Shown here: positions 51,781 to 60,472 of the stretch, piece after piece | Numbering within the stretch: the first letter of the stretch is position 1 | Layout: the number at the start of each line of letters is the position of its first letter | Source: DASQPR01 sp963836775 | Lineage (GTDB): Bacteria; Actinomycetota; Actinomycetes; Mycobacteriales; Micromonosporaceae | DNA length: 64,000 bases | Assembly: GCA_963836775.1 (NCBI GenBank) | Contig: CAWIKR010000003.1 | Location: 3,224,001-3,288,000 of the forward strand | Direction of reading: 5' to 3' | Translations under genes and position numbers: made by a program | Notes under the pieces: model-generated | What the model saw: only the letters and a program-made list of their open reading frames with translations | What the model was told of the DNA's origin: nothing | Database searches by the model: none

Positions 51781-51818
51781 ATGACCGCGTCGTGACAGTC
51801 AGATGACGGTCCTGTCAT
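51781..51818. promoter_or_regulatory. 11-bp-phased response-regulator site 2 (reverse orientation)
   Basis: The same array on the other strand: read leftwards it is ATGAC (51818-51814), GTCAT (51807-51803), GTCAC (51796-51792) and GTCAT (51785-51781), each 11 bp apart. It is 156 bp upstream of the S8 protease start and 48 bp from site 1, so the two arrays point toward each other between divergent genes. Confidence 0.75.
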
Positions 51819-51973
51819 CTGCGGCGCCGGCCGACGGTGGCCGGTTCTAACGTCCGGCTCAGGACCAACGAAGTCGCGAGGCGAGGCTCGCCCACGCTGG
51901 CCGTGCCCGCGCGACAGCGGTCAGCCACCGGCACTCGGACATGCCTCCCGCGCACTTACCTGGAGGGTGTTCG

Positions 51974-54229
51974 ATGAAGCGTGCGATCCTGGCCATCACT
52001 GTCGCAATCGCGGCGATCCAGTCGGCCTATCCGGCGCCGGCCTCAGCTGCCCGGTTGACGGTCCAGCCGTCGCAGTTCGCGCACGTCATCGTGGTTCTCA
52101 AGACGCAGGTCGACCCGAGCACCGTCACCGGTTCCAACCGTCATCAGCGCAGCCGCAGCCTGGAGAACCGACTGCGCAGCACGGCCGATGCCGGGCAACG
52201 GGGCCTGCTCACTTTGTTGCGCAGGCGGCAGGCGCAAGGGCTGGTCACGGCGATCGATCCACTCTGGATCTTCAATGGGGTGGGCGTGACCGCCGCGCCG
52301 TCGGTCGTCCGAGAGCTCGCCGCCCGCTCCGACGTCCGCCGGATCGATCCCGAGCTCACTGTTCAAGCGCCCGCCGCGCCGGCGGCCGCAGTCCCGGCGG
52401 CCCCCGGCCCGGTCGCCGCTGAGCCCAATGTGTCCCTGGTCAACGCTCCTGCACTGTGGAACCTCGGATTCCGGGGCCAAGGAGTCGTGGTCGCCAACAT
52501 GGACACCGGTGTCGACTACACCCATCCTGACCTGGCCGGGCGTTGGCGCGGGGGTACGAACAGCTGGTACGACCCGAACGGTCAGCACACGACGGTGCCC
52601 ACTGATGTCAACGGCCACGGCACCGCCACGATGGGCGTTATGGTCGGCGGCGACGCCGGTGGCACCACCATCGGAATGGCGCCGGATGCCCGGTGGATCG
52701 CCGTGAAGGTCTTCAACGACCGAGGCAGTGCCACGTCGACCGCGATCCACCATGGCTTCCAATGGCTGCTCGACCCGGACGGCAACCCGGACACGGCGGA
52801 CGCTCCCGATGTGCTCAACGACTCCTGGACGCTCTCCGCGGCCGGCTGCAACCTCGATTTCCAGCCGGACCTCGCGCAGCTGCGGGCCGCCGGGATCCTG
52901 CCGATCTTCGCCGCCGGCAACTTCGGTCCAACACCGGGGACGGTGCTCAGCCCGGCCAACAACCCGCAGGCGTTCGCGGTCGGTGCCACCGACGATGCGG
53001 ACCTCATCGACCCGTCCAGCAGCCGCGGGCCGTCGGCGTGTGGCCAGACGGTCGTGCCTCGTGCGGTCGCCCCCGGCGTCAATGTGCGAACCACCGACCT
53101 TTACGGCATGTACGCCACCGAATCCGGGACGTCGTTGGCCGCCCCGCACGTCGCCGGGGCACTGGCACTGCTGCTGAGCGCCTTTCCCGACATATCGTCC
53201 GACCGGCAGGCCGCGGCGCTGGAGAGCGGCGCTGTCGACCTCGGCCCGATCGGCGCGGACAATGACTACGGCGTCGGCCGGCTGAACGTCCTGGCCGCCT
53301 ACCAATGGCTCAGTACGGCACCCGACTTCACGCTGTCGACCTCGCCGTCAACGGTGACCGCGGCACCCGGCGCACCGGCCGCCTACGCCGTCTCCGTGAC
53401 AGCCGTCAACGGCTTCTCCGGTGCCGTTTCGCTCAGTCTCAGCGGGCTGGCCGCGGCCAGTGCCACCTGGAGCTTTACGCCGGCCGCCGTAGCGCCCGGC
53501 GGGACGGCGCAGCTGATCGTGACCCCGGCGGCCAACCTCGCTCCCGGTACGTACCTGCTCACACTCACCGGCACCAGCGGCTCGATCAGTCGAAGCGGAT
53601 ACGCCACCCTGGTCATTCCGGCTCCGCCGAACTTCACCCTCGCTGCCGCCCCCGCCGCACGCACCGTGCCGGCCGGCGACGCCACCGCGTACACGGTGAC
53701 GGTCGGCGCGGTCAACGGGTTCAGCGGAAGCGTTGGCTTGTCCCTCAGCGGATTGCCGGCCGGCGTGGGCTCGGCGGCATTCAGCCCGGCTAACGTGGCC
53801 GGGGCCGGCAGCTCTCAGCTGACCGTCACGACGCTCGCTACGGCGCCACCCGGCACTTACTCTCTCAAAGTCACCGGTACGAGCGGTTCGCTAAGCCACA
53901 CCGCCACGGTCGCGCTCACTGTCACCGCGCGAGACTTCACGGTCAGCGCCAGCCCGTCCACGGTCACACTGACACGTGGCCAGACCGCGTCGTACACCAT
54001 CACTCTGGGATCGGTAGGCGGCTTCGCAGCCGCCGTGTCGTTCTCCGTGACTGGCCTACCGGCCGGAGCGAGTGCGACCTTCAGCGCGAACCCGGTCGGC
54101 CCACCGGGCAGCACCGTCCTGCGGGTCCGCACGACCTCGTCAACTCCACGCGCGACCTCCACCATCGTGGTGAAGGGGACATCCGGGGCGTTGGTTCACC
54201 AGGTCTCGGTAACGCTGACGGTGCGCTAG
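51974..54229 (+). CDS. Secreted S8 (subtilisin-like) serine protease with three Ig-like repeats
   Basis: 751 aa. A Sec signal (residues 1-26) is followed by an inhibitor-like propeptide (about 33-130) and the subtilisin domain (about 155-455) with Asp177 in ANMDTGVDYTHPDL, His215 in DVNGHGTATMGV, Asn316 in AAGNFG and Ser387 in ESGTSLAAPHVAGAL. Three repeats of about 95 residues follow, each starting D/N-F-T and containing G.SG.V.LS..GLPAG, then GTYLLTLTGTSGS. These are Ig-like domains probably for surface or substrate contact. It is divergent from the giant gene and shares its regulatory arrays. It may process the giant protein or the oxidases; this is inference. Confidence 0.92.
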   Translation: MKRAILAITVAIAAIQSAYPAPASAARLTVQPSQFAHVIVVLKTQVDPSTVTGSNRHQRSRSLENRLRSTADAGQRGLLTLLRRRQAQGLVTAIDPLWIFNGVGVTAAPSVVRELAARSDVRRIDPELTVQAPAAPAAAVPAAPGPVAAEPNVSLVNAPALWNLGFRGQGVVVANMDTGVDYTHPDLAGRWRGGTNSWYDPNGQHTTVPTDVNGHGTATMGVMVGGDAGGTTIGMAPDARWIAVKVFNDRGSATSTAIHHGFQWLLDPDGNPDTADAPDVLNDSWTLSAAGCNLDFQPDLAQLRAAGILPIFAAGNFGPTPGTVLSPANNPQAFAVGATDDADLIDPSSSRGPSACGQTVVPRAVAPGVNVRTTDLYGMYATESGTSLAAPHVAGALALLLSAFPDISSDRQAAALESGAVDLGPIGADNDYGVGRLNVLAAYQWLSTAPDFTLSTSPSTVTAAPGAPAAYAVSVTAVNGFSGAVSLSLSGLAAASATWSFTPAAVAPGGTAQLIVTPAANLAPGTYLLTLTGTSGSISRSGYATLVIPAPPNFTLAAAPAARTVPAGDATAYTVTVGAVNGFSGSVGLSLSGLPAGVGSAAFSPANVAGAGSSQLTVTTLATAPPGTYSLKVTGTSGSLSHTATVALTVTARDFTVSASPSTVTLTRGQTASYTITLGSVGGFAAAVSFSVTGLPAGASATFSANPVGPPGSTVLRVRTTSSTPRATSTIVVKGTSGALVHQVSVTLTVR

Positions 54230-54385
54230 CGCTCTGACCGTCAAGGTTCGCCGAGTTAGCGGGTCATTCCTGCTCTGCCACAGCGGATGCCTTCTCACGG
54301 TGGCCACGGGCACGCGGTCGACGTCGGGATGCCCGGGCATCCGTATGGCCGCGCCCGCGGACCAGCAAACCGCGAGGACGAAGGG

Positions 54386-56211
54386 CTAGACATCGACCCG
54401 CCAGCGTCGGCGGGATAGCAGCGACCACCAAGCGGCGGCGACAACCACACCGATCAGCAAGACGGTGACCGGCAGGCTCACCAGCCGGGCGAGGCTGCCG
54501 GTCCGTGCCGGCGTCGCCGTCGACCGGCACCGACCAGACGATCGGTACCGACACCTCGGCTCCGCCCCTGCGGACCGTGACCAGCAGCGGAACGAACGTG
54601 GCCGGACCGAGGGTCGCGGTACCGAAGAACCGCCCCTCGCCCACGTCGGCAAGCTGGACCGCCGCCGATCCGCCATCCGGGTAGCTCAGTGCCACCTCTT
54701 GTACGGGCGCCGGTGCCGGCCGGCGGCTGCTCGCGACCTCGATAGTGAATCCGTTGGGCCCCGGCCGGTTCGGAACCACCGATACTGACACGACCAGGTC
54801 GTCGCTGCGGCCGTCGCGGATCGACGGCGAAGCGATCAGCCCGGCTCGTTCCGGCGGCGGCCGCGGCGTCCGCCGCTACACCGGTGCCTAGCAGCGCGAG
54901 CACGCACGCAAGGCCCGCCGCTAGCTGTAGCCGGGACGGTACCCGGCCCGCCACCATCGGCAGCCGCCGACGTCCGTATAGCCGAGCGGCGCCAATCAGG
55001 CCCAGCGCACTTCCGATGAGTGCCAATGCGCCCTCGAGCAGCAGCATCGTCCCAGCCATGGTGTGCGGCAGTTGGTTCGGCGAGTCCACCTCGCGACCTG
55101 CGGCGTAGAGGCCGGCGGCGGTGGCCAGCGCGGCGCCGACAACCGTCCATCGGACGAGTGGCCGTCGGCAGGAACGGATGACCGCGCGCATGCTGGACGC
55201 CGGCCCGGCCCGGCCGCCACAGAAGCGCGGATAGGACGCCGACCAAGCCCACCACCAAGCAGCCGGCAAGCATTTGAAGGTAGGACGCGGCAATGGTCAG
55301 CGGAGGACCATCGATCGCGTCGACAGTCAGCGCCTCCGGCAGAAGAGCGGCGCCGGACAGCCCGGTGACAACGATCCATAAGCCGCGCAACGGGTATGTA
55401 CCAGGACGGGCCCGCAACAGCCCTCGGCGCAGACGCAGCAGGACCGGTGCCGCGGCGGCACAGACGGCAATCTGGCCGAGCCGCCATGCGGTGGGCGGGT
55501 ACGAGACGAAACCGACGATCATGAGACAGGCTGCCGCGCCTGCGGAGACGGTGCCGATCCCGAGCGTGAGGCGGCGCATGCGCCGGGCCATCGAGGCGAG
55601 CAGCCGGCCCGGATCGCCCGCCGCGGCCGGGGCCACGACAAGCCCGGCCATGGCGAGGCCTCCGACAAGTCCGGACAGCAGCACGAGCCGCAGCCAGCGC
55701 AGGAGGGCATCGAGCGGTCCACCGCCAGTCGGCCTCGACGGCGAGGAGCGGCGCGGTCGACCGTGAACACCAGGATGCCGCCGGTGGGGTGCCCGTCGGA
55801 CGCGCCGGACACCTGCCACACCACGGCGTACGAGCCGGCCGCGAGGGTGGGCATGCGAAGGGTCAAGTCCCGATGCCTGCCGGAGTCTGCGGCCACCCGC
55901 GCACCCGGGACCGGCGTTCCACCGGCATCGACCAGCCGGGCGGTGCTCCCGGTTGCCATGAGGTCTTCGCTGAACCGCAGCTGCACCACTGCGGGAGCCC
56001 GGGACAGTGACGAACCGTTGACCGGATCCGATGAGACCAGCACGGCGTGGGCCGCGGCCGGCTGCGCAGGAAGGAGCACCGCCACGCCGACCGCCGCAAC
56101 GGCAATGGCGACGCGGCACGTCGTCAGGCGGCCCCGTCTCAATCTCGACCTGGTCCACCGCAGGAGGGTCGTCCGTAACCGTTGCCGGACGGAGGTGTGC
56201 GCTGCCTGCAT
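54386..56211 (-). pseudogene. CopC-CopD-YtkA-like fusion, split by four frameshifts (whole locus)
   Basis: About 608 codons in five pieces. The order is: signal peptide and CopC domain (HAVLVSSDPVNGSSL), an eight-or-so-helix CopD membrane domain (LRLVLLSGLVGGLAMAGLVV ... LRGLWIVVTGLSGAALLP ... RWTVVGAALATAAGLYAAGR), a YtkA/FixH-like beta domain (VSVVPNRPGPNGFTIEV ... VGEGRFFGTATLG) and a last helix with a basic tail (VTVLLIGVVVAAAWW). Frameshifts are near 55750 (-1), 55205 (+1), 54850 (+1) and 54505 (+1). CopC binds copper in the periplasm or outside the cell and CopD moves it across the membrane. It would supply the neighbouring copper oxidases. Confidence 0.8.
55519..56211 (-). CDS. CopC-domain piece of the copCD locus
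   Basis: 230 codons, of which about 155 are meaningful. The mature CopC domain begins with the copper-binding His (AAAHAVLVSSDP) and contains LRFSEDL, LTLRMPTLAAGSYAVVWQV and ASDGHPTGGILVFTV with the second copper-binding Asp/His pair (SDGHP). It leaves frame after TVDRAAP near 55750, and CopD continues in the next frame. Confidence 0.78.
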   Translation of the reverse strand: MQAAHTSVRQRLRTTLLRWTRSRLRRGRLTTCRVAIAVAAVGVAVLLPAQPAAAHAVLVSSDPVNGSSLSRAPAVVQLRFSEDLMATGSTARLVDAGGTPVPGARVAADSGRHRDLTLRMPTLAAGSYAVVWQVSGASDGHPTGGILVFTVDRAAPRRRGRLAVDRSMPSCAGCGSCCCPDLSEASPWPGLSWPRPRRAIRAGCSPRWPGACAASRSGSAPSPQARQPVS

Positions 56212-56296
56212 GACCGACCGTCACCTCCTGGCCAAACTGTCCCGGTCCTGGTGTCGATCGGACCGTAGACCGGCCCCTGCGAGCGACGCGGAGCAC

Positions 56297-56323
56297 ATGA
56301 CGTGTCTGTCATGCGACTGTCAC
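56297..56323. promoter_or_regulatory. 11-bp-phased response-regulator site 3
   Basis: ATGAC at 56297, GTCAT at 56308 and GTCAC at 56319 repeat the same 11-bp array. It lies 86 bp upstream of the copC start and just after the end of a response-regulator gene. Confidence 0.7.
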
Positions 56324-56330
56324 GGGACCA

Positions 56331-56999
56331 TCAGCCGACCATGTAGCGATAGCCCGCGTTGCGGACCGTCTCCAGCCACTCCGGGCCGCCGAGCTTGCCC
56401 CGCAACCGGCGAACGCATGCGTCGAGCACGTTGCTGGCGGACCGGCCGCTCACCCCCCACGCCGCGGCCAGCAGTTCCGATCGGCTGCACACCTGGTCGG
56501 CGCGGCACATCAGATACTGGAGCACGAGAAACTCGCGCTCGGACAGGTCGACCCGGCGATCGGACAGTTGAGCCCGGTGCAGTCGCAAGTCCAGCCGTAC
56601 TTGCCCGACCGTCAGATAGTCCTCGGCCGGCGTGGCCGCAGCCACTCGCATCCGAGCGCGGACCCGAGCCAGCAGTTCGGCGACCGCGAACGGCTTGCCG
56701 AGAAAGTCCTCGGCGCCGGCCTCCAGACAGGCCACCCGGTTGGCCACTTCGCAGGCGCCGGAGAGTACGAGTATCCGCTGGTGCGGGCGTTCGCCGACGA
56801 GCCGTCGAAGGACCTGGGCGCCATCGATACCGGGAAGTACTAGATCGAGCACGACAAGGTCGAAGTCGCCGCGCAATGCGATGTCCAGCCCCTCCGTGCC
56901 GTTCGGCGCCCAGTGCACGGTCAGGCCTGAGCCGGTCAGCACCCTGGTGAGCAGGCGCGCCAATCGCTCGTCATCTTCGACCACCAGTACGCGCCCCAT
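56331..56999 (-). CDS. OmpR-family response regulator (first copy)
   Basis: 222 aa. Receiver domain at 1-118 with the acidic pocket VVEDDE (8-11), phosphate-accepting Asp52 in VVLDLVLPGIDG and Lys in GKPFAVAELL. The C-terminal OmpR-type winged helix has VDLSEREFLVLQYLMCRADQVCSRSELL and SNVLDACVRRLRGKLG. The start at 56999 follows AGGAGG. It lies directly upstream of copCD on the same strand. It has no adjacent kinase of its own but is paralogous to the second regulator at 57.5 kb. Confidence 0.92.
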   Translation of the reverse strand: MGRVLVVEDDERLARLLTRVLTGSGLTVHWAPNGTEGLDIALRGDFDLVVLDLVLPGIDGAQVLRRLVGERPHQRILVLSGACEVANRVACLEAGAEDFLGKPFAVAELLARVRARMRVAAATPAEDYLTVGQVRLDLRLHRAQLSDRRVDLSEREFLVLQYLMCRADQVCSRSELLAAAWGVSGRSASNVLDACVRRLRGKLGGPEWLETVRNAGYRYMVG

Positions 57000-57224
57000 A
57001 GCACCTCCTGCCGTCGTCAACGCTCTACACAGATGGATCCCAGGCCGGACGTCCCAGCCAAGCCTCGGACGACAACGAGGCCGCCACCCGCACATCAACC
57101 ATGCTGAGGTGATCGGCGCAAACTGGGGGCGATCGCCGCGCCTGCGAGGGCGGGCGACGGCATCTGGAACGGGGGTCCCGTCACCAGACGATTCTGAATG
57201 GCACGCCGAGGAATCGGCTGAAAG

Positions 57225-57240
57225 ATGACCAGACTGTCAT
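57225..57240. promoter_or_regulatory. 11-bp-phased response-regulator half-site
   Basis: ATGAC at 57225 and GTCAT at 57236 are again 11 bp apart, between the two divergent response-regulator genes. Only two elements match here. Confidence 0.5.
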
Positions 57241-57370
57241 TTTCTTGTGCACGCACGGTGTGTCTCTTGTACCAGCCGTGAGGAATTGACGACTATACGT
57301 GCATGCGTTCGGGCTATCCGCGAGCCATCCGATGTGCTCGGTGCACCTCCGCCATTCTGGTAAACATTCG

Positions 57371-57392
57371 CGGCAAATCGGAAGATTTGCCG
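57371..57392. promoter_or_regulatory. Perfect inverted repeat before the kinase operon
   Basis: Arms CGGCAAATC and GATTTGCCG flank GGAA, 86 bp upstream of the second response-regulator start. It may be an operator, or a leader-RNA hairpin. The region 57000-57478 contains no gene. Confidence 0.5.
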
Positions 57393-57478
57393 AGCAATGT
57401 CGGAAAATCCTGGCGCCATCCCGCGAATGATGCGCTCATGTCGTCACACAGGAACCACCGAGCGGTCAAGGAGCGCTC

Positions 57479-58147
57479 GTGGGACAGCTATTGATCATTG
57501 AGGACGACGACGGCATCGGCCGTCTTGTCGTGCGTGCACTGGAATGCGACGGCCACACCGCACAACGGTCCTCGACCGGACCGGACGGACTCGCCGCCGC
57601 GCTGGCTTGCGCCTTCGACCTAGTGATCCTCGACCTGATGCTGCCTGGCATGGACGGTCATCAGGTGCTGGAGCGCCTCGTCGACCAGCGACCCGGGCAG
57701 CGAATCCTGGTGTTGTCCGCCGTCCCGGGAATCGGCACCCGGGTAGCCGTACTGGAGGCCGGCGCCGTGGACTTCCTCGCCAAGCCGTTCGCGGTCGCCG
57801 AGCTGCTGGCCCGAGTACGCACCCGGCTTCGCTCGGTGCCCCGGTCCGTGCCGAGCCGCTGGTTGTACGCCGGGCCGGTGCGGCTGGACCTGTCCCGGCG
57901 CCGTGCCCAGGTCGACGGCGCCGACCTCGATCTACCGCTGCGCGAGTTCCTTCTGCTGCAGCACCTGATGTCCCGCGCCGGCCAGGCGTGCAGCCGGGAC
58001 GAGCTGCTCGCCGACGTCTGGGGGTTGTCCTTTGATCCAGGAAGCAATGTCGTCGACGTATACGTCCGCCGACTCCGCAGCAAGCTTGATCGACCAGAAC
58101 GCATCGAGACGGTCCGCCACGTGGGGTATGCCTTCGCGCCGGACTAA
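57479..58147 (+). CDS. OmpR-family response regulator (second copy)
   Basis: 222 aa, the same length as the first copy and similar throughout. The acidic pocket is IIEDDD, the phospho-acceptor is Asp52 in VILDLMLPGMDG, and Lys lies in AKPFAVAELLARVRTRL. The DNA-binding part has LREFLLLQHLMSRAGQACSRDELLADVWGL and VVDVYVRRLRSKL. GTG start. The sensor kinase gene starts 20 bp before its stop, so the pair is translated together. Confidence 0.93.
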   Translation: MGQLLIIEDDDGIGRLVVRALECDGHTAQRSSTGPDGLAAALACAFDLVILDLMLPGMDGHQVLERLVDQRPGQRILVLSAVPGIGTRVAVLEAGAVDFLAKPFAVAELLARVRTRLRSVPRSVPSRWLYAGPVRLDLSRRRAQVDGADLDLPLREFLLLQHLMSRAGQACSRDELLADVWGLSFDPGSNVVDVYVRRLRSKLDRPERIETVRHVGYAFAPD

Positions 58148-59195
58148 CCGCTACCTGCTCAGCGGGTGGGTTGTGTTCGCCGCGGTCAACGTGATCCTGA
58201 TGTGGTTCCTGCCCGGCGAGGAGACGGTGCCGTTTCATTTCACGTGGATCAGCCTGTCCGTGGTCTACGGTTTCACCCGCTGGCGCCCCGTGGGGATGGT
58301 GCTCGCGCTGGCGGCGGTTGTGCTGACCACCGGCGTGATCCTCGCCCACCACGCCAGCACCGGCGACATCCGGTGGGAGGAAACGACTGAGGAGCCGCTC
58401 ATGGCCGCCATCTTCGTGGTCATGGTGTGGCACGTCTACCGACGGCAGGTGCTCCTGCGCGAGGTCGATCGCATTCACGAGCTGGAGCGTCGGCGATTGG
58501 AGCGCCAGCAGATGCTTGTCCGGCTCGCCTCACACGAGCTACGCACGCCGATCACGGTCGCACGCGGCTACACCGAGCTGGTTCGCGCCGCACACCCCGA
58601 TAACAAGGCGTTGCAGCAGGACACCGGCGTGGTCATCGACGAGCTGGACAAGGTCGCCGGGAAAACCCAGCGGTTGGTCACGCTGATGCAACTGGACCAG
58701 CCACATCCGGTGTGCCGGGTGGACGTCGACGCCGAGCTGCTGCGTGTCGTGCGGCGCTGGGAGCCGACCGCACCGCGCCGCTGGAAAGTCAGCTCGGCCA
58801 TCGGCTACGTCTTCATCAACGCCGACCGGTTCGAGACCGCAATGGACAGTCTGCTGGAGAACGCCGTCAAGTTCACCACCTGTGAAGACAGCATCCAGGT
58901 CACCGGCGAGCGTGATGCCGGTGGGTGGGCGGTGCACGTCCGTGACTTCGGCTGCGGCATATCCGCCGAGACCGCGAGCCAGCTGATGCACGCCGACCCT
59001 GGCCTGGCCACCCCGACGGGTACCGGTCTGGGCCTGGCGATCGTCCGCGCGGTCGTGGAGCCACTCGGCGGCCGCATCGTGATCAGTGGTGAGCCGGGCG
59101 TCGGAACCCTGGTGACACTGCAGATTCCGCGACCCGCTCCAGAGCGCCGCAACGCGCTGCGACCCGAGGCAATGATCGCGGCGCCGGTTTCCTGA
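58128..59195 (+). CDS. Membrane sensor histidine kinase
   Basis: 355 aa. Four short hydrophobic segments occur in the first 100 residues (WVVFAAVNVILMWFL, FTWISLSVVYGF, VGMVLALAAVVLTTGVILA, LMAAIFVVMVWHVY), with no large extracellular domain, so it may sense within the membrane. Then comes an H-box LASHELRTPITVARGY (His136), N-box DSLLENAVKF, and G-boxes HVRDFGCGIS and GTGLGLAIVRAVVEPLGG. It pairs with the overlapping response regulator. By context it probably answers to copper or cell-envelope stress, which is inference. Confidence 0.92.
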   Translation: MPSRRTNRYLLSGWVVFAAVNVILMWFLPGEETVPFHFTWISLSVVYGFTRWRPVGMVLALAAVVLTTGVILAHHASTGDIRWEETTEEPLMAAIFVVMVWHVYRRQVLLREVDRIHELERRRLERQQMLVRLASHELRTPITVARGYTELVRAAHPDNKALQQDTGVVIDELDKVAGKTQRLVTLMQLDQPHPVCRVDVDAELLRVVRRWEPTAPRRWKVSSAIGYVFINADRFETAMDSLLENAVKFTTCEDSIQVTGERDAGGWAVHVRDFGCGISAETASQLMHADPGLATPTGTGLGLAIVRAVVEPLGGRIVISGEPGVGTLVTLQIPRPAPERRNALRPEAMIAAPVS

Positions 59196-59260
59196 CGGTC
59201 AGCGTCCATCAATGCCCCCGGTCGGGGACATGATCACTATCCGGAAGGAGATCGTCCGTA

Positions 59261-60457
59261 ATGGGCTCTACAGTGCCGGGCATGGCAGAGATCGGAACGG
59301 ATTGGCGGCTGGTCGATGGCGTTGCGACGGCTTGGTTCGACGCGCCTTCGCTGATCGAGGGGGCTGCGCTGGCCGGGCGCATCGTGGAGCTGTCGGCCGA
59401 GGTCGCGGTCGACCTGCGCGCGACAGGCATGCGGGTGCGCCTCGACTCAGACGAGCACGCCGAGGCGGTGTCGGCGGCCGCGCGGGATCTCGGGCTGGCC
59501 GCGAACCCTGCCGTGCTGCAGCACCTGAGCATCGTGTTCGAATCCGCGAACCCGTCTGTGGTGAGGCGGTTCTGGCAGCGCGTGCTCGACTACGCGCCTG
59601 GGGCGGACGGCGGTTTGGCGGATCCGTTGCGGCGCGACCCCGCGATACGGATCCGGCAGTCGACCGAGTCACGGCCGTTGCGAAACCGCATCCACCTCGA
59701 CGTGGTGCGGCCGGCCGCGGCGGTCGAGCAGGCGAGTCTTGGTGAGGCATCGGGCCCGTTCGGGGTCTGTCACACCGACCCCGACGGCAACGAGGTCGAC
59801 CTGGTGCCGGGCGCGCCGCTCGGCGAGAGGATCGGGACAGCCGACTGGCAGGCGGTATTCAGCGCGATGGCGTGCTACCGCATCACTTCGCCGACACAGC
59901 AGCGTGACCTGGCCGCCGCAGCAGCGGCGCTGGCCGACGACACGGGCTTCCCGCTGCTGGTCGACCTGCGCCCCGGGCTCGTGATCATCGACAGCGGTAA
60001 GGACCAGTGGGGGGACGACGCCCACGGCCTCGAGCTCGACTTCACCGACCTCGCCGGAAACCTCCAGACCGCTGCCCGCGAACTCGGGGCTACTGCGGAT
60101 CCGGGGCTGCCGCGCTTCGCTCAGCTCTTCCTCGACGCCGCCGACGTCGCCGCGGTCCGCGCGTTCTGGGTCGCCGCACTCGGATACACCCATGACCGGC
60201 GAGCCGGGGTCAGCGACATCCACGATCCGCGGCGGCTGAACCCGGTGCTGGTGTTCCAAGAGCTCGACGTTTCGGAGACGGAGCGGCGCCGGCAGCGCAA
60301 CCGCATCCACTTCGAGCTCGCTGTGCCGGCGGACCTCGCGCAGACGCGCCTCGCCACGACCGTCGCAGCCGGTGGCCGGCTCCTTGACGAGTCAGAGGGT
60401 CGCTGGCGGGTCGCCGACCCCGAAGGCAACGAAATGGTGATCGTCAGTGGAGCATGA
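59261..60457 (+). CDS. Tandem pterin-dehydratase-like / glyoxalase-like protein
   Basis: 398 aa. Four units alternate: a pterin-4a-carbinolamine-dehydratase-like unit (WRLVDGVATAWFDAPSLIEG, about 14-85), a Glyoxalase_6/VOC unit (about 88-190, ending FGVCHTDPDGNEVDLVPG), a second dehydratase-like unit (about 198-275), and a second VOC unit (about 280-396, ending WRVADPEGNEMVIVSG). The VOC halves keep NRIHLDV / NRIHFEL and the E in GNEVDL / GNEMVI. AAGGAG 10 nt before the ATG supports the start. I know no function for this double fusion. Confidence 0.8.
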   Translation: MGSTVPGMAEIGTDWRLVDGVATAWFDAPSLIEGAALAGRIVELSAEVAVDLRATGMRVRLDSDEHAEAVSAAARDLGLAANPAVLQHLSIVFESANPSVVRRFWQRVLDYAPGADGGLADPLRRDPAIRIRQSTESRPLRNRIHLDVVRPAAAVEQASLGEASGPFGVCHTDPDGNEVDLVPGAPLGERIGTADWQAVFSAMACYRITSPTQQRDLAAAAAALADDTGFPLLVDLRPGLVIIDSGKDQWGDDAHGLELDFTDLAGNLQTAARELGATADPGLPRFAQLFLDAADVAAVRAFWVAALGYTHDRRAGVSDIHDPRRLNPVLVFQELDVSETERRRQRNRIHFELAVPADLAQTRLATTVAAGGRLLDESEGRWRVADPEGNEMVIVSGA

Positions 60458-60472
60458 GCTCGCGTTCAGCTG

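Noticed and set aside
52043..53305. 420-codon leftward open frame
   Set aside because: Antisense shadow of the S8 protease gene; rich in Arg/Gly/Val with no motif.
46218..56211. Programmed ribosomal frameshifting as the reason for the split genes
   Set aside because: Nine shifts of mixed sign without slippery heptamers or a common pattern do not fit programmed frameshifting; decay or sequencing error is simpler.
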